From assembly GCA_016181325.1 (NCBI GenBank), contig JACOZO010000070.1, positions 1 to 12,871 on the forward strand: a stretch of DNA of 12,871 nt, in the 5' to 3' direction. Within the stretch, counting starts at the first letter, position 1; every line of letters starts with the position of its first letter. A program made the translations under genes and the position numbers. Source of the DNA: Candidatus Woesearchaeota archaeon (lineage in GTDB: Archaea > Nanobdellota > Nanobdellia > Woesearchaeales > GW2011-AR4). The notes under the pieces are model-generated. The model was not told the origin of the DNA. It made no database searches and saw nothing but the letters and a program-made list of their open reading frames with translations. Positions 1 through 6,683 of the stretch are shown one piece after another.

Positions 1-94
1 GAGGGTCGAGCGTGTGGCAGACAGCGAGACCCGAGCACAAATTATTGTTGCGAAGCAACGGATTTAATATACTCATCAATTAATAACCAAACTC

Positions 95-178
95 GGGGCA
101 ACCCCCTGACCTCTTTTTATGTGTCAGGTAAATGGGCTCGACCTCAAGGTTGCTAACCCATTTTTTGGATGAAGCCCC
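95..178 (+). ncRNA. Candidate three-way-junction structured RNA upstream of topA
   Basis: A nested set of complementary segments can fold into a three-way junction. P1 pairs GGGGC (95-99) with GCCCC (174-178). P2 pairs CCTGAC (105-110) with GTCAGG (123-128). P3 pairs AAATGGG (130-136) with CCCATTT (157-163) and is capped by CGACC (139-143) with GGTTG (148-152) around a TCAA loop. The pairings are seen in the sequence; that they form an RNA is inference. The topA TATA box lies downstream of the structure, so it is more likely a separate short transcript or the tail of an upstream one than a topA leader. I do not recognise a known riboswitch, tRNA or guide RNA. A small hairpin, GTTGC-gaa-GCAAC, lies at 47-59. 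The strand is assumed to match topA. Confidence 0.35.
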
Positions 179-191
179 TTAATTAAAAACA

Positions 192-200
192 TTTTTATAA
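192..200 (+). promoter_or_regulatory. TATA box of topA (leaderless spacing)
   Basis: TTTTTATAA, preceded by an A-rich BRE-like stretch (183-190), is centred about 26 nt before the topA ATG at 222. That is the archaeal TATA-to-start distance, so transcription would begin at or next to the start codon and the mRNA would be leaderless. No Shine-Dalgarno-like sequence precedes the ATG, which agrees with this. Confidence 0.55.
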
Positions 201-221
201 GATTCGGCAAATTCCGGCATT

Positions 222-2459
222 ATGTACGAACTCATCATATGCGAGAAGCCGCAGGCAGCGAAGAAGATAGCAGAAGCGCTTGCCGACGGCAAGGCCATCA
301 AGGAAAATGCCAACGGGGTCCCTTATTACAGGATAACAAGGGGGAAGAAGGACATCGTTGTCGTGCCTGCAGTCGGCCACCTATACACTCTTGAGGAAAT
401 AGGCAAGAAAGGGTGGAGCTATCCTGTATTCAACATAGAGTGGGTTCCGGCTTCTGTGAGAAAAGAGTCGAAATTCACGAAGAAATACCTTGATGCCATA
501 AAAAAGCTGGCCAAGGACGCGGATTCATTCGTGGTTGCGTGCGATTATGACCAGGAAGGCAGCCTGATAGGCAAGAACATACTGGCGCTGGCGTGCAAGC
601 AGAAAGATGCGGGCAGGATGAAATTCTCGACGCTCACTAAAGACGACCTGAACGAAGCTTATGAGCACAAAAGCAGGCATCTCGACTGGGGGCAAATCCT
701 TGCCGGAGAGACGAGGCACTTCCTTGATTTTTACAACGGGATAAACTATTCAAGGGCGTTGACATCCGCCATAAAGAGCACTGGGGCATTCAAGATAATG
801 TCAACAGGAAGGGTGCAGGGGCCTGCATTGAAGATAATAGTTGACAGGGAAAAGGAAATCCGGGCTTTCAAGCCCGTGCCGTACTGGCAGATAGAGCTTG
901 AAGGCAGCGTCAGGAAAGAAAACGTGTCTGCGTGGCACAAGGATGACAAGTTCTGGGACAAGGGAAAAGCAGATGGCGTGATGAAAAACACCAAAGGCCA
1001 GAAGACAGGATATGTAGCCAAGGTTGAAAAAAACCAGTTTCACCAGGCTCCTCCAAACCCATTTGACTTAACCTCATTGCAGATGGAGGCTTACAAGTGC
1101 TTCGGAATACCTCCTAAGCAGACTTTGGAAATCGCGCAGGAACTTTACACTGCGGGGTTCATCTCTTACCCAAGGACTTCCTCGCAGCAGCTTCCCCCGG
1201 CGATAAACTACAGGAAAATAATGAAGGATATGTCCGGGCAGAACGAATATTCCAGGCTGATGGGCGAGCTCCTCAAGCTGCCTTCCCTCAAGCCCAATGA
1301 CGGCAAGAAAACAGACCCGGCGCATCCTGCATTATACCCTACAGGAATCGCTCCCACAGGCATCAATGAGAGGGAAATGAAGATCTATGATCTAATAACC
1401 AAGAGATTCATGGCAACATTTTCTAGACCTGCTTTGAGGGAAACCGTAACGGCAGAAATCGGCGTCAACAGGGAAATTTTCGCGGCAAAAGGCACCAGGA
1501 CGATAGACAAGGGATGGCACGTTTTCTACGAGCCCTATGTGAAGCTGGAAGAGGAAGAGCTGCCGAAGATGGAGAATAATGAAAAAGTTGATATCAGAAA
1601 AATCACGATGCATGACAAGGAAACCCAGCCCCCGAAAAGATACACCGAGGCTTCTATCATCAAGGAGCTAGAAAGGAAAAACCTTGGGACAAAAGCCACG
1701 CGGTCAGAGATTGTGGACACGCTGTTCCACAGGGGTTATGTAGACGGCAGGCAGATAGGGGCGACCGAGCTCGGCATAAAGACAATAGAGACCCTGCATG
1801 AGTACGCCCCAAAGATAATCGACGAGGACCTGACAAGGCATTTCGAGGAAGAGACCGAAAAGATAATGGAAGGGAAGCAGGAAAAAGAGACAGTGCTGCA
1901 CGAAGCCGAGGAGGCGATATCGGCGATTGTCCAGGATTTCAAGAAAAACGAGAAGCAGATAGGGACACTGCTGGCTGCTGCAAACAGGGAAACTGTGGAT
2001 GGGCTGAACCACTTGGGCAAATGCCCCGCATGCGGACAAGGCGACATTTCCCTCAGGAAGGGCAAATTCGGGCATTTTGCTGCCTGCAACAGGTATCCCG
2101 ACTGCAAGACCACATTCTCGCTGCCCGGAAACGCCCTGATAAAGCCGGCAAAAAAGCTGTGCCCTGTGTGCAATTACCCCATGGTCATGGCAATAAAAAG
2201 GGGAAAGCAGCCGAGGGAGTTCTGCCTGAACAAGGAATGCAAGTCAAAATACCTTGAAGGCGAGGCGGGAAAAGAGGCAAAGGAAATAGCCAAGGGCATA
2301 ATAGAGAAAAAATGCCCAAAATGCGAAAATGGAGTGCTGGTGCTGAGGTCTTCGATCTACGGCAAGTTCCTCGGATGCAGGAATTTCCCGAAATGCAGAT
2401 TTACTGAGAGGCTGGAAGAATCAAATTCGGCCAAGGCAGGCGAAGAAAAGGATGATTGA
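222..2459 (+). CDS. topA: DNA topoisomerase I, type IA, archaeal form
   Basis: A 745-residue type IA topoisomerase. It would relax negatively supercoiled DNA by nicking one strand through a 5'-phosphotyrosine link, passing the other strand and resealing. The N-terminal TOPRIM domain starts with ICEKP (Glu8) and carries the acidic triad Asp108-x-Asp110-x-Glu112 in the motif DYDQEG. GHLY is at 52-55. The catalytic tyrosine is Tyr316 in GFISYPRTSS, and HPALYPTG follows in the same core. Three four-cysteine zinc ribbons close the protein: Cys601/604/622/628, Cys647/650/668/673 and Cys698/701/719/725. The tail is acidic. The length is normal for an archaeal topo I with zinc ribbons, with no helicase domain, so it is not reverse gyrase. 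The ATG at 222 places TOPRIM directly at the N terminus. It appears to be a single-gene unit; the next gene begins 433 bp later. Confident on family; archaeal type IA enzymes are also sometimes labelled topo III. Confidence 0.96.
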   Translation: MYELIICEKPQAAKKIAEALADGKAIKENANGVPYYRITRGKKDIVVVPAVGHLYTLEEIGKKGWSYPVFNIEWVPASVRKESKFTKKYLDAIKKLAKDADSFVVACDYDQEGSLIGKNILALACKQKDAGRMKFSTLTKDDLNEAYEHKSRHLDWGQILAGETRHFLDFYNGINYSRALTSAIKSTGAFKIMSTGRVQGPALKIIVDREKEIRAFKPVPYWQIELEGSVRKENVSAWHKDDKFWDKGKADGVMKNTKGQKTGYVAKVEKNQFHQAPPNPFDLTSLQMEAYKCFGIPPKQTLEIAQELYTAGFISYPRTSSQQLPPAINYRKIMKDMSGQNEYSRLMGELLKLPSLKPNDGKKTDPAHPALYPTGIAPTGINEREMKIYDLITKRFMATFSRPALRETVTAEIGVNREIFAAKGTRTIDKGWHVFYEPYVKLEEEELPKMENNEKVDIRKITMHDKETQPPKRYTEASIIKELERKNLGTKATRSEIVDTLFHRGYVDGRQIGATELGIKTIETLHEYAPKIIDEDLTRHFEEETEKIMEGKQEKETVLHEAEEAISAIVQDFKKNEKQIGTLLAAANRETVDGLNHLGKCPACGQGDISLRKGKFGHFAACNRYPDCKTTFSLPGNALIKPAKKLCPVCNYPMVMAIKRGKQPREFCLNKECKSKYLEGEAGKEAKEIAKGIIEKKCPKCENGVLVLRSSIYGKFLGCRNFPKCRFTERLEESNSAKAGEEKDD

Positions 2460-2518
2460 TTTCTTTGGGCAAATCCGCTCATTTAGACAAGCAATACAAA
2501 AATCGTTATTATTTACTA

Positions 2519-2800
2519 TTCTGAAGCTAAACTTTGCAGAATATTCAATCTGTCGCTTCGCGACAAAAATTACACTCGGCGGAATTTTTACTGCCAAGAA
2601 AATGTCAAAAATCATTTAGATTTTTTAGCATCCTCGAAAACTGTGAGTTTTCGGGAAACCGGAAATCCAAAGGATTTCCCAGTTCACAGAAAATTCCATA
2701 GAATTTTCTAGTGTTCCGCCTCGAATGCATGGCAGGAAAGCGACGCCTCGCACTAGCATTGCCGAAGGCGGATTGAATATTTATATTAAAAGCTTCAGAA
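2519..2800. repeat. 282-bp imperfect foldback element with nested hairpins
   Basis: The ends are inverted repeats: TTCTGAAGCT (2519-2528) pairs with AGCTTCAGAA (2791-2800), and AATATTCAATC (2540-2550) with GATTGAATATT (2771-2781), separated by unpaired stretches of similar length. Inside are local hairpins: 2551-2556/2560-2565 (TGTCGC/GCGACA), 2565-2571/2583-2589, 2635-2642/2646-2653 (CGAAAACT/AGTTTTCG), 2661-2668/2672-2679 (GGAAATCC/GGATTTCC) and 2688-2696/2701-2709 (AGAAAATTC/GAATTTTCT). Longer alternative pairings include CTGTGA (2641-2646) with TCACAG (2684-2689), CTAGTG (2708-2713) with CACTAG (2751-2756) and CCGCCT (2716-2721) with AGGCGG (2766-2771). It encodes no transposase and I see no target duplication. 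It could be a MITE-like element or a structured RNA. It fills most of the 2460-2892 gap; the remainder holds only AT-rich sequence and the next promoter. Confidence 0.65.
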
Positions 2801-2828
2801 AGCTAGAGTATTACCAAAAATCAATAGA

Positions 2829-2867
2829 TATTTAAACAAAAAGCTTAATTTAGCCTTTTGATTTAAT
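2829..2867 (+). promoter_or_regulatory. Probable promoter region of the membrane protein gene
   Basis: Two TATA-like sequences precede the ATG at 2893. TATTTAAAC (2829-2837) would start transcription near 2858, giving a short leader. GATTTAATC (2860-2868) is centred about 27-29 nt before the ATG and would give a leaderless mRNA. The sequence alone does not decide between them. The ACTTACATA element of the downstream array is absent here. Confidence 0.35.
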
Positions 2868-2892
2868 CTGTATATTATCCGTCAATTATAAA

Positions 2893-3816
2893 ATGGCCAA
2901 AAAAGAAAGTGGCAACAGAATAAAAACTGCACACATTGCGGTGGCTGTATTGATTGTTCTAGCTGTTGTTTTGCTTGCATCAAGAAAGCCCACTGTCACT
3001 GGCTTTGCCGCCATTACCAAGGAAACTGACAACAAGGATAACCTAAATCTAGTTGTCAATGAAAGCAGGAATATGAGCTGGACACTGAAGAATCCCGGTA
3101 ACATAAAGTCCCTGGCAGCGTCCGGTGAAATAAGCAGAAACGGCTCGGCAAAGGTCTACATCAAGAAGGGCGACGAAAAAAAGCTGATATTCGACAGCAC
3201 AAGGCAGCTGTTTGATGTCAACATCATGGTACTTCCGGATTACAAGAAGATAGTCCCCGGCGGCGACCTTCTGATTGAAATAACACTGTTCAACCTGAGA
3301 GGCTTTGGAAGCTTCGGCGTTGACGTGAAATATTCCATCAAGACGCAGGATGACCGGATTGTCGCGGCTGAGCAGGAAAATGTCATAGTCGAAACCCAGG
3401 CCAAATTCGTGAGGAAGCTTATCATCCCCTCTGACTTCAGGCCAGGCACCTACAATGCCTATGTGGAAGTAAACACCCCTGACGGACTGGCAGGAACCAG
3501 TACAGACCTGTTTGAGGTTTTGGGAGAAGTGCCACGCGGGACTGAATCCCTGCAATATTATGCATTGGCCGTGGTTGCCCTGCTCGTATTGATAGGCATC
3601 ATATTCCTTGTTTCCGGAATATTAAGAAAGCTCAGGTCTAAAAGGGAAGTTCTGGAGATAAAGGGCAGGGAGCCAGGCGAAAAAATCGCAAAAGTAGAAA
3701 AAGAGATAAGCGCACTTGAGCAGGCGTTCAAGGAAAAGCTTATATCCCAGAAATCCTATGACAAGGAAAAGGCCAGGATGGAAGACGAGTTGCGAAAGCT
3801 GAGAAAGGGCAAGTAA
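2893..3816 (+). CDS. Two-pass membrane protein with extracellular beta domain and charged cytoplasmic tail
   Basis: A 307-residue protein of unknown function. A basic N terminus leads into a membrane helix (about 13-30) and then the motif KPTVTGFA (32-39), which recurs almost unchanged in the giant protein at 7493. Residues 50-210 are rich in beta-strand patterns and look like one or two immunoglobulin-like domains; the first part (NLVVNESRNMSWTL, then PGNIKSL) resembles small beta domains I recall from DPANN surface proteins, and VLPDYKKIVPGGDLLIEITL looks like the start of a second sandwich. A second membrane helix spans about 222-243. It is followed by a basic stop-transfer segment and a highly charged helical tail (252-305). 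The end, LEQAFKEKLISQKSYDKEKARMEDEL, split over 275-300, has the look of a SHOCT-type short helical domain. Both termini would be cytoplasmic, with the beta part outside. Likely an envelope scaffold or sensor; no enzymatic motif is visible. Confidence 0.85.
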   Translation: MAKKESGNRIKTAHIAVAVLIVLAVVLLASRKPTVTGFAAITKETDNKDNLNLVVNESRNMSWTLKNPGNIKSLAASGEISRNGSAKVYIKKGDEKKLIFDSTRQLFDVNIMVLPDYKKIVPGGDLLIEITLFNLRGFGSFGVDVKYSIKTQDDRIVAAEQENVIVETQAKFVRKLIIPSDFRPGTYNAYVEVNTPDGLAGTSTDLFEVLGEVPRGTESLQYYALAVVALLVLIGIIFLVSGILRKLRSKREVLEIKGREPGEKIAKVEKEISALEQAFKEKLISQKSYDKEKARMEDELRKLRKGK

Positions 3817-3868
3817 CCAAATTCAATCAGAAAAATCAGCAACGGTTAAAACTCTTATATGGTATATC

Positions 3869-3874
3869 TTTTTT
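3869..3874 (+). terminator. Oligo-T terminator of the membrane protein gene
   Basis: A run of six T residues on the + strand about 53 nt after the stop codon, in the 73-bp convergent gap before the winged-helix gene. Archaeal RNA polymerase terminates at such U-tracts without needing a hairpin. The run directly abuts a copy of the ACTTACATAATA element (3875-3886), so it may instead belong to that module. Confidence 0.4.
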
Positions 3875-3886
3875 ACTTACATAATA
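3875..3886 (+). promoter_or_regulatory. Outlying copy of the array element, at the 3' end of the wHTH gene
   Basis: ACTTACATAATA matches the core of the array element exactly and has the same T-rich lead-in and + orientation as the copies at 4399-6877. A TATA-like CTTATATGG lies upstream (3853-3861). If active, it would drive transcription antisense to the winged-helix gene, whose stop codon begins 4 bp downstream. Confidence 0.45.
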
Positions 3887-3889
3887 AAA

Positions 3890-4378
3890 CTATTTCCTGG
3901 ATTTCTCCTTTTCATCAGCCTTTTTGGCCTTAGTCAGGGCTGTTATGAGCTCATTGGCAAGTTCTAATGGCACTTCTACTCCCCTGCATACGATATAATT
4001 GCCCAGCCTGTTCTCCCTTTTCTCGCGTATGCTGATAAGCCTGTTCTCATTATTTTTGACAAGCCCGACTTCATAAGTAGCCTTGTTTCGCTTGTAGTCG
4101 TTCAATGAGCTGTAAGAGCCGGTCGGATAATACACATCCAGATTGCCACGGGATATCTTGTTTGCCTGGGCAGTGCAGTTAAGCACTTCGAGATGGTGCC
4201 ATATTGTGGAATAGGTAAAGTTGGTGGCTTCCTTTATCTGGGTGATTGTTATGCCTTCAGGATTCAGCTGGAGCAGCGTCCTGATAAGGTTATTCATGTA
4301 CTCCTCCTTTTCCTTGGCAGGAAGGGTCTTGAATGTCTCCTTGTTAAGAATTTCGCCTGGAAGGTTGATTTTGCCCAT
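3890..4378 (-). CDS. Winged-helix DNA-binding transcriptional regulator
   Basis: A 162-residue protein with an N-terminal winged-helix domain. Residues 26-38 form a first helix, ITITQIKEAT (43-52) helix 2, and FTYSTIWHHLEVLN (54-67) the recognition helix in the ArsR/MarR-like style. The wing is NKISRGNLDVYYPTG (73-87), with an arginine at its turn. A C-terminal segment (about 100-150) alternates strands (TYEVGLV, RLISIREKR, NYIVCRGV) and ends in a helix (LELANELITAL). It may be a dimerisation or ligand domain; I see a faint resemblance to PC4-like nucleic-acid-binding folds but do not claim it. No metal-binding cysteine set is present. It is transcribed away from the repeat array, and its promoter overlaps the first array copy. 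That context suggests it binds the array and regulates itself. The start is the first Met in frame, preceded by an A-rich leader. Confidence 0.85.
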   Translation of the reverse strand: MGKINLPGEILNKETFKTLPAKEKEEYMNNLIRTLLQLNPEGITITQIKEATNFTYSTIWHHLEVLNCTAQANKISRGNLDVYYPTGSYSSLNDYKRNKATYEVGLVKNNENRLISIREKRENRLGNYIVCRGVEVPLELANELITALTKAKKADEKEKSRK

Positions 4379-4415
4379 TTTTATTTGTATATGTATGGAC
4401 TTACCATTTGAATGA

Positions 4416-4428
4416 TATTATATAAATC
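4416..4428 (-). promoter_or_regulatory. TATA box of the winged-helix gene
   Basis: On the minus strand this reads GATTTATATAATA, a near-ideal archaeal TATA box with AAAA upstream. Transcription would start near 4396, leaving a leader of about 18 nt. Between the box and that start lie the minus-strand readings of both array motifs, CATTCAAATG and GTAAGT (fwd 4399-4414). A protein bound there would block or modulate initiation, so this is a plausible operator. Confidence 0.6.
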
Positions 4429-4587
4429 TTTTGATAGAACAAAATAAAGGATCAGGAAAAAATCATTTATAAAGCATATTTTATGAAAAATGAATTATTT
4501 TCATATACTCCATTTTGTAAGATAAAATTAAGCTTTATAATACCCTACTTACAGAGTATTACTCTTACATAATATATAATTGGCAAA

Positions 4588-4610
4588 GGCAATCTTAATG
4601 AAAGATTGCC
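4588..4610. other. Perfect 9-bp stem hairpin in the array
   Basis: GGCAATCTT (4588-4596) and AAGATTGCC (4602-4610) are perfect complements around a five-base loop. It starts about 24 nt after an array element (4561-4580) and spans the ATG of a 29-codon frame at 4598. It may lie at the 5' end of a short transcript. Confidence 0.5.
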
Positions 4611-4687
4611 ATGCGCAAATAACTGATTTTGAGGCAGTCATTATCACTTACACCCTAAATGCGGGATTGCCTGCATGTATAGGCTGA
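4598..4687 (+). CDS. Possible 29-residue leaderless small ORF in the array
   Basis: ATG to TGA gives MKDCHAQITDFEAV and so on, ending in LPACIG, with mixed amino-acid use rather than the lysine/asparagine bias of random AT-rich sequence. The ATG lies 34 nt after the CTTACA core of the element at 4561-4580, roughly the archaeal TATA-to-start distance. There is no Shine-Dalgarno sequence and the start sits within a hairpin. No homologue is recognised. It may be chance. Confidence 0.2.
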   Translation: MKDCHAQITDFEAVIITYTLNAGLPACIG

Positions 4688-4704
4688 GAATGTAATTTTT
4701 ATGC

Positions 4705-4731
4705 GCAAAATTTTATGCCGTTATTTGAATG
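4705..4731 (+). repeat. 27-bp repeat, left copy of an inverted pair
   Basis: Begins GCAAAATTTTATGCC and ends TTATTTGAATG. The reverse complement at 5490-5516 matches it at 26 of 27 positions (one G/A difference at 4720). It includes an ATTTGAATG motif. The copies are inverted and about 760 bp apart. Confidence 0.75.
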
Positions 4732-4765
4732 AAGTTGTGTTATTGCTTATTTCAGGCGTGCTTAT

Positions 4766-4879
4766 TTGAATGCCAACTGCATATTCTTTGATTTATTATG
4801 GCATTTGAATGTTCATTCAAATAAACGTTTGAATATGCAAATTAATTCAAAATTTAATATTGAATGCCAACTGCATATT
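4766..4879 (+). repeat. Pair of exact 20-bp direct repeats
   Basis: The same 20 bases, starting TTGAATGCC and ending CTGCATATT, occur at 4766-4785 and 4860-4879, 94 bp apart. A T-rich tail similar in both copies follows. An inverted repeat of the ATTTGAATG motif (4803-4822) lies between them. Confidence 0.75.
4803..4822. repeat. Palindromic pair of ATTTGAATG motifs
   Basis: ATTTGAATG (4803-4811) and CATTCAAAT (4814-4822) are perfect inverted repeats separated by TT. A 20-bp palindrome like this is a typical site for a dimeric HTH protein and suggests that the recurring ATTTGAATG is a half-site. Confidence 0.6.
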
Positions 4880-5055
4880 TTGTTTATTACTATTTGCATG
4901 GCCATTATTAACCGGCATTAAACCCTTAAAATCATTCATTCTTACATAATATATTTAAATACTTAAAAAATAAATATAACTATTAATCACTGTGCTTTAT
5001 TAGTATATAGGGGGCCAAAAATGCCCAATTGCGCGATGATTTATTTAATTATATT

Positions 5056-5129
5056 ACTATAAAATATTTAATTTTACTTACATAAAATATATTCATTTGA
5101 ATACTCATTCAATCAATCATTTGAATAGG
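5056..5129 (+). repeat. 74-bp exact direct repeat, copy 1
   Basis: Identical base for base to 5346-5419. Each copy holds a TATA-like lead-in (CTATAAAATATTT), the element ACTTACATAAAATATATT, and two CATTTGAATA motifs 24 bp apart. The flanks differ on both sides, so the unit was duplicated as a module. Confidence 0.85.
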
Positions 5130-5345
5130 CGTTAGTGCAATGCAAAAAACCTGCGCATGGCTAAAATAACCTAGGGATATATGGATTTATGAGCCGTGAT
5201 ATCCTGACTGCAGCCAACGAATTAACTAATTCAATATAATATTTATTTCTACTTACATCATATTTGCCATAGTGAGCTAAATGCCCAGGATAAGCACGGA
5301 ATACTGATTAATTCGGAATATCTCAAATAGCTTTGCCTGTATTTA

Positions 5346-5419
5346 ACTATAAAATATTTAATTTTACTTACATAAAATATATTCATTTGAATACTCATTC
5401 AATCAATCATTTGAATAGG
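5346..5419 (+). repeat. 74-bp exact direct repeat, copy 2
   Basis: Second copy, 290 bp downstream of the first, with no mismatch. The other elements in the array have diverged, so this duplication is either recent or kept identical by conversion. Confidence 0.85.
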
Positions 5420-5489
5420 TCATATTTTTTGTGCCACAGGGCTATGCACGATAAATAATTTTTCCTGCTATGGTAAATCCGCACCTTGG

Positions 5490-5516
5490 CATTCAAATAA
5501 TGGCATAAAATTTTGC
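5490..5516 (-). repeat. 27-bp repeat, right copy of an inverted pair
   Basis: Reverse complement of 4705-4731 with one mismatch. Reads CATTCAAATAA at its left end and AAAATTTTGC at its right end on the + strand. Confidence 0.75.
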
Positions 5517-6273
5517 CTTTGACTACTCATTAATTTTAATATAGGATATTTGCATTAACGACTAGATTTTACAATTGAGTTTTCTTATATAATATATAAA
5601 AATACCTATTTAATGATTATTTTTGTTTGAATACGGCCTTTTTTATGAATATTGCCTGATTAATGCAATTAAATTCATAGTATGGCCAGGAGCTGCAAAT
5701 AATTGATACTCTTGGAATATATTATTTTACTTACATAGTACTTAAATTATATGTATATTATATCTCTGGTCCTGCCTTTACCTTTGAAACATATAAACTT
5801 TTCGCTAAAACTCTTATAAAATAAATACTTTTACTTATATAGTGAATATTATTATTTGAATATAGTACTCGGATAATAAACAAATTATAAACAAACAATA
5901 GCTGAAAACCGGCACTTTTTTTGCAATTACGGGCATATGTATAATAAGCGCGCGGCATATAACAATCCCTGAATTAACTTCCTGCATTAAATAACTTATA
6001 CTTATAAAATAAATATTTTTACTTATAAGGTTATACAGCTAACTGAATCTGCATTATCAGGGGCTGTAAATATTGAATTTAATGCATAAATTTCCTATTT
6101 GATACATATTTTTACTTATAAAATATATTTTCTATTTGAATAATATGCTATCTTGCGGAATGGCGCGCCGGCTGATTTTCCAATCCCTGCAGAAAATATC
6201 CTAAACATGTTTCCTGAGCTGCAGAAAATGGCATTCCATTTGAATGAGCTTCTTTTTTAAAATCAATTTAACC

Positions 6274-6285
6274 GCTTCCGGAAGC
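6274..6285. repeat. 12-bp perfect palindrome
   Basis: GCTTCCGGAAGC is fully self-complementary and stands out in its AT-rich surroundings. It could be a binding site for a dimeric protein. There is no further evidence of function. Confidence 0.35.
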
Positions 6286-6350
6286 AAGACAAAATAATCC
6301 ATGAGATCCTGCTGCCGGCATTTGAATGAAAATTAAATAAAATCAATGAA

Positions 6351-6378
6351 AAAAACAGGAGTAAATAAACCTGTTTTT
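6351..6378 (+). terminator. Hairpin with U-tract in the array
   Basis: AAAAACAGG (6351-6359) pairs with CCTGTTTTT (6370-6378) around a ten-base A-rich loop, so the 3' arm ends in five T residues. It resembles an intrinsic terminator and would end transcripts started at the array module near 6114. It would work similarly on the opposite strand, since the 5' arm begins with five A residues. Confidence 0.45.
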
Positions 6379-6438
6379 ATGCGCTTAATCCTTGATTTAT
6401 TTATTTGGCAAGCTTTGAACGGATTTTATTCTGATAAG

Positions 6439-6508
6439 ATTCCGGCATTTAACCTGCCCCAAACCCGGCCGGAATGCAGCTAATTTCGGGGCAGGCTGCC
6501 CATGGGGC
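6439..6508 (+). ncRNA. GC-rich structured segment, possible small RNA
   Basis: A GC-rich island inside the AT-rich array with several strong pairings. CCTGCCCC (6453-6460) pairs with GGGGCAGG (6488-6495). ATTCCGG (6439-6445) can pair with CCGGAAT (6469-6475), partly in competition. GGGCAG (6489-6494) can pair with CTGCCC (6496-6501), and CCGGCCGG (6465-6472) is self-complementary. Mutually exclusive stems suggest either a switching RNA or a recombination-prone site. No RNA family is recognised, and the strand is assumed. Confidence 0.3.
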
Positions 6509-6683
6509 ATGCATTTCTGCAGAATCAGCGCCTTTCATGCATTTTTCTAAAGTTATAATCAAATTATAGTAGAATTATAATTATTTATACTTACATAATA
6601 TTAGTAGGCATCCAATTAAATCTTAATATTTATAATAAAATATATTTTTTTACTTAAATAATATATTTTTTGGTTTTAAATGA

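Noticed and set aside
1..60. 3' end of an H/ACA RNA or other known RNA (GGGTC 3-7 pairs with GACCC 28-32, followed by ACA at 37)
   Set aside because: One short stem and a trinucleotide are too little; the rest of the molecule would be outside the window.
1..156. Open frames at the left edge (to the TAA at 65 in frame 2 and to the TAA at 154 in frame 1) as the end of a gene
   Set aside because: All three frames are open for a short way, and Arg codons CGA/CGT/CGG differ from the AGG use in the real genes. A real gene tail in frame 2 cannot be excluded but is not supported.
1704..2173. Minus-strand frames of 123 and 145 codons within topA
   Set aside because: They lie entirely over the conserved zinc-ribbon part of topA and have no sensible composition.
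2519..2800. Complete insertion sequence
   Set aside because: No transposase frame and no clear target-site duplication at the element ends.
4598..5290. Every ATG-initiated frame of 5-16 codons downstream of array elements as a gene (for example 5145-5210 and 5281-5307)
   Set aside because: They are too short to distinguish from chance; only the three longest were listed, at low confidence.
5758..5958. 66-codon minus-strand reading frame in the array
   Set aside because: It crosses array elements, is rich in Tyr/Ile/Asn/Ser as expected from AT-rich noncoding DNA, and has no recognisable domain or promoter.
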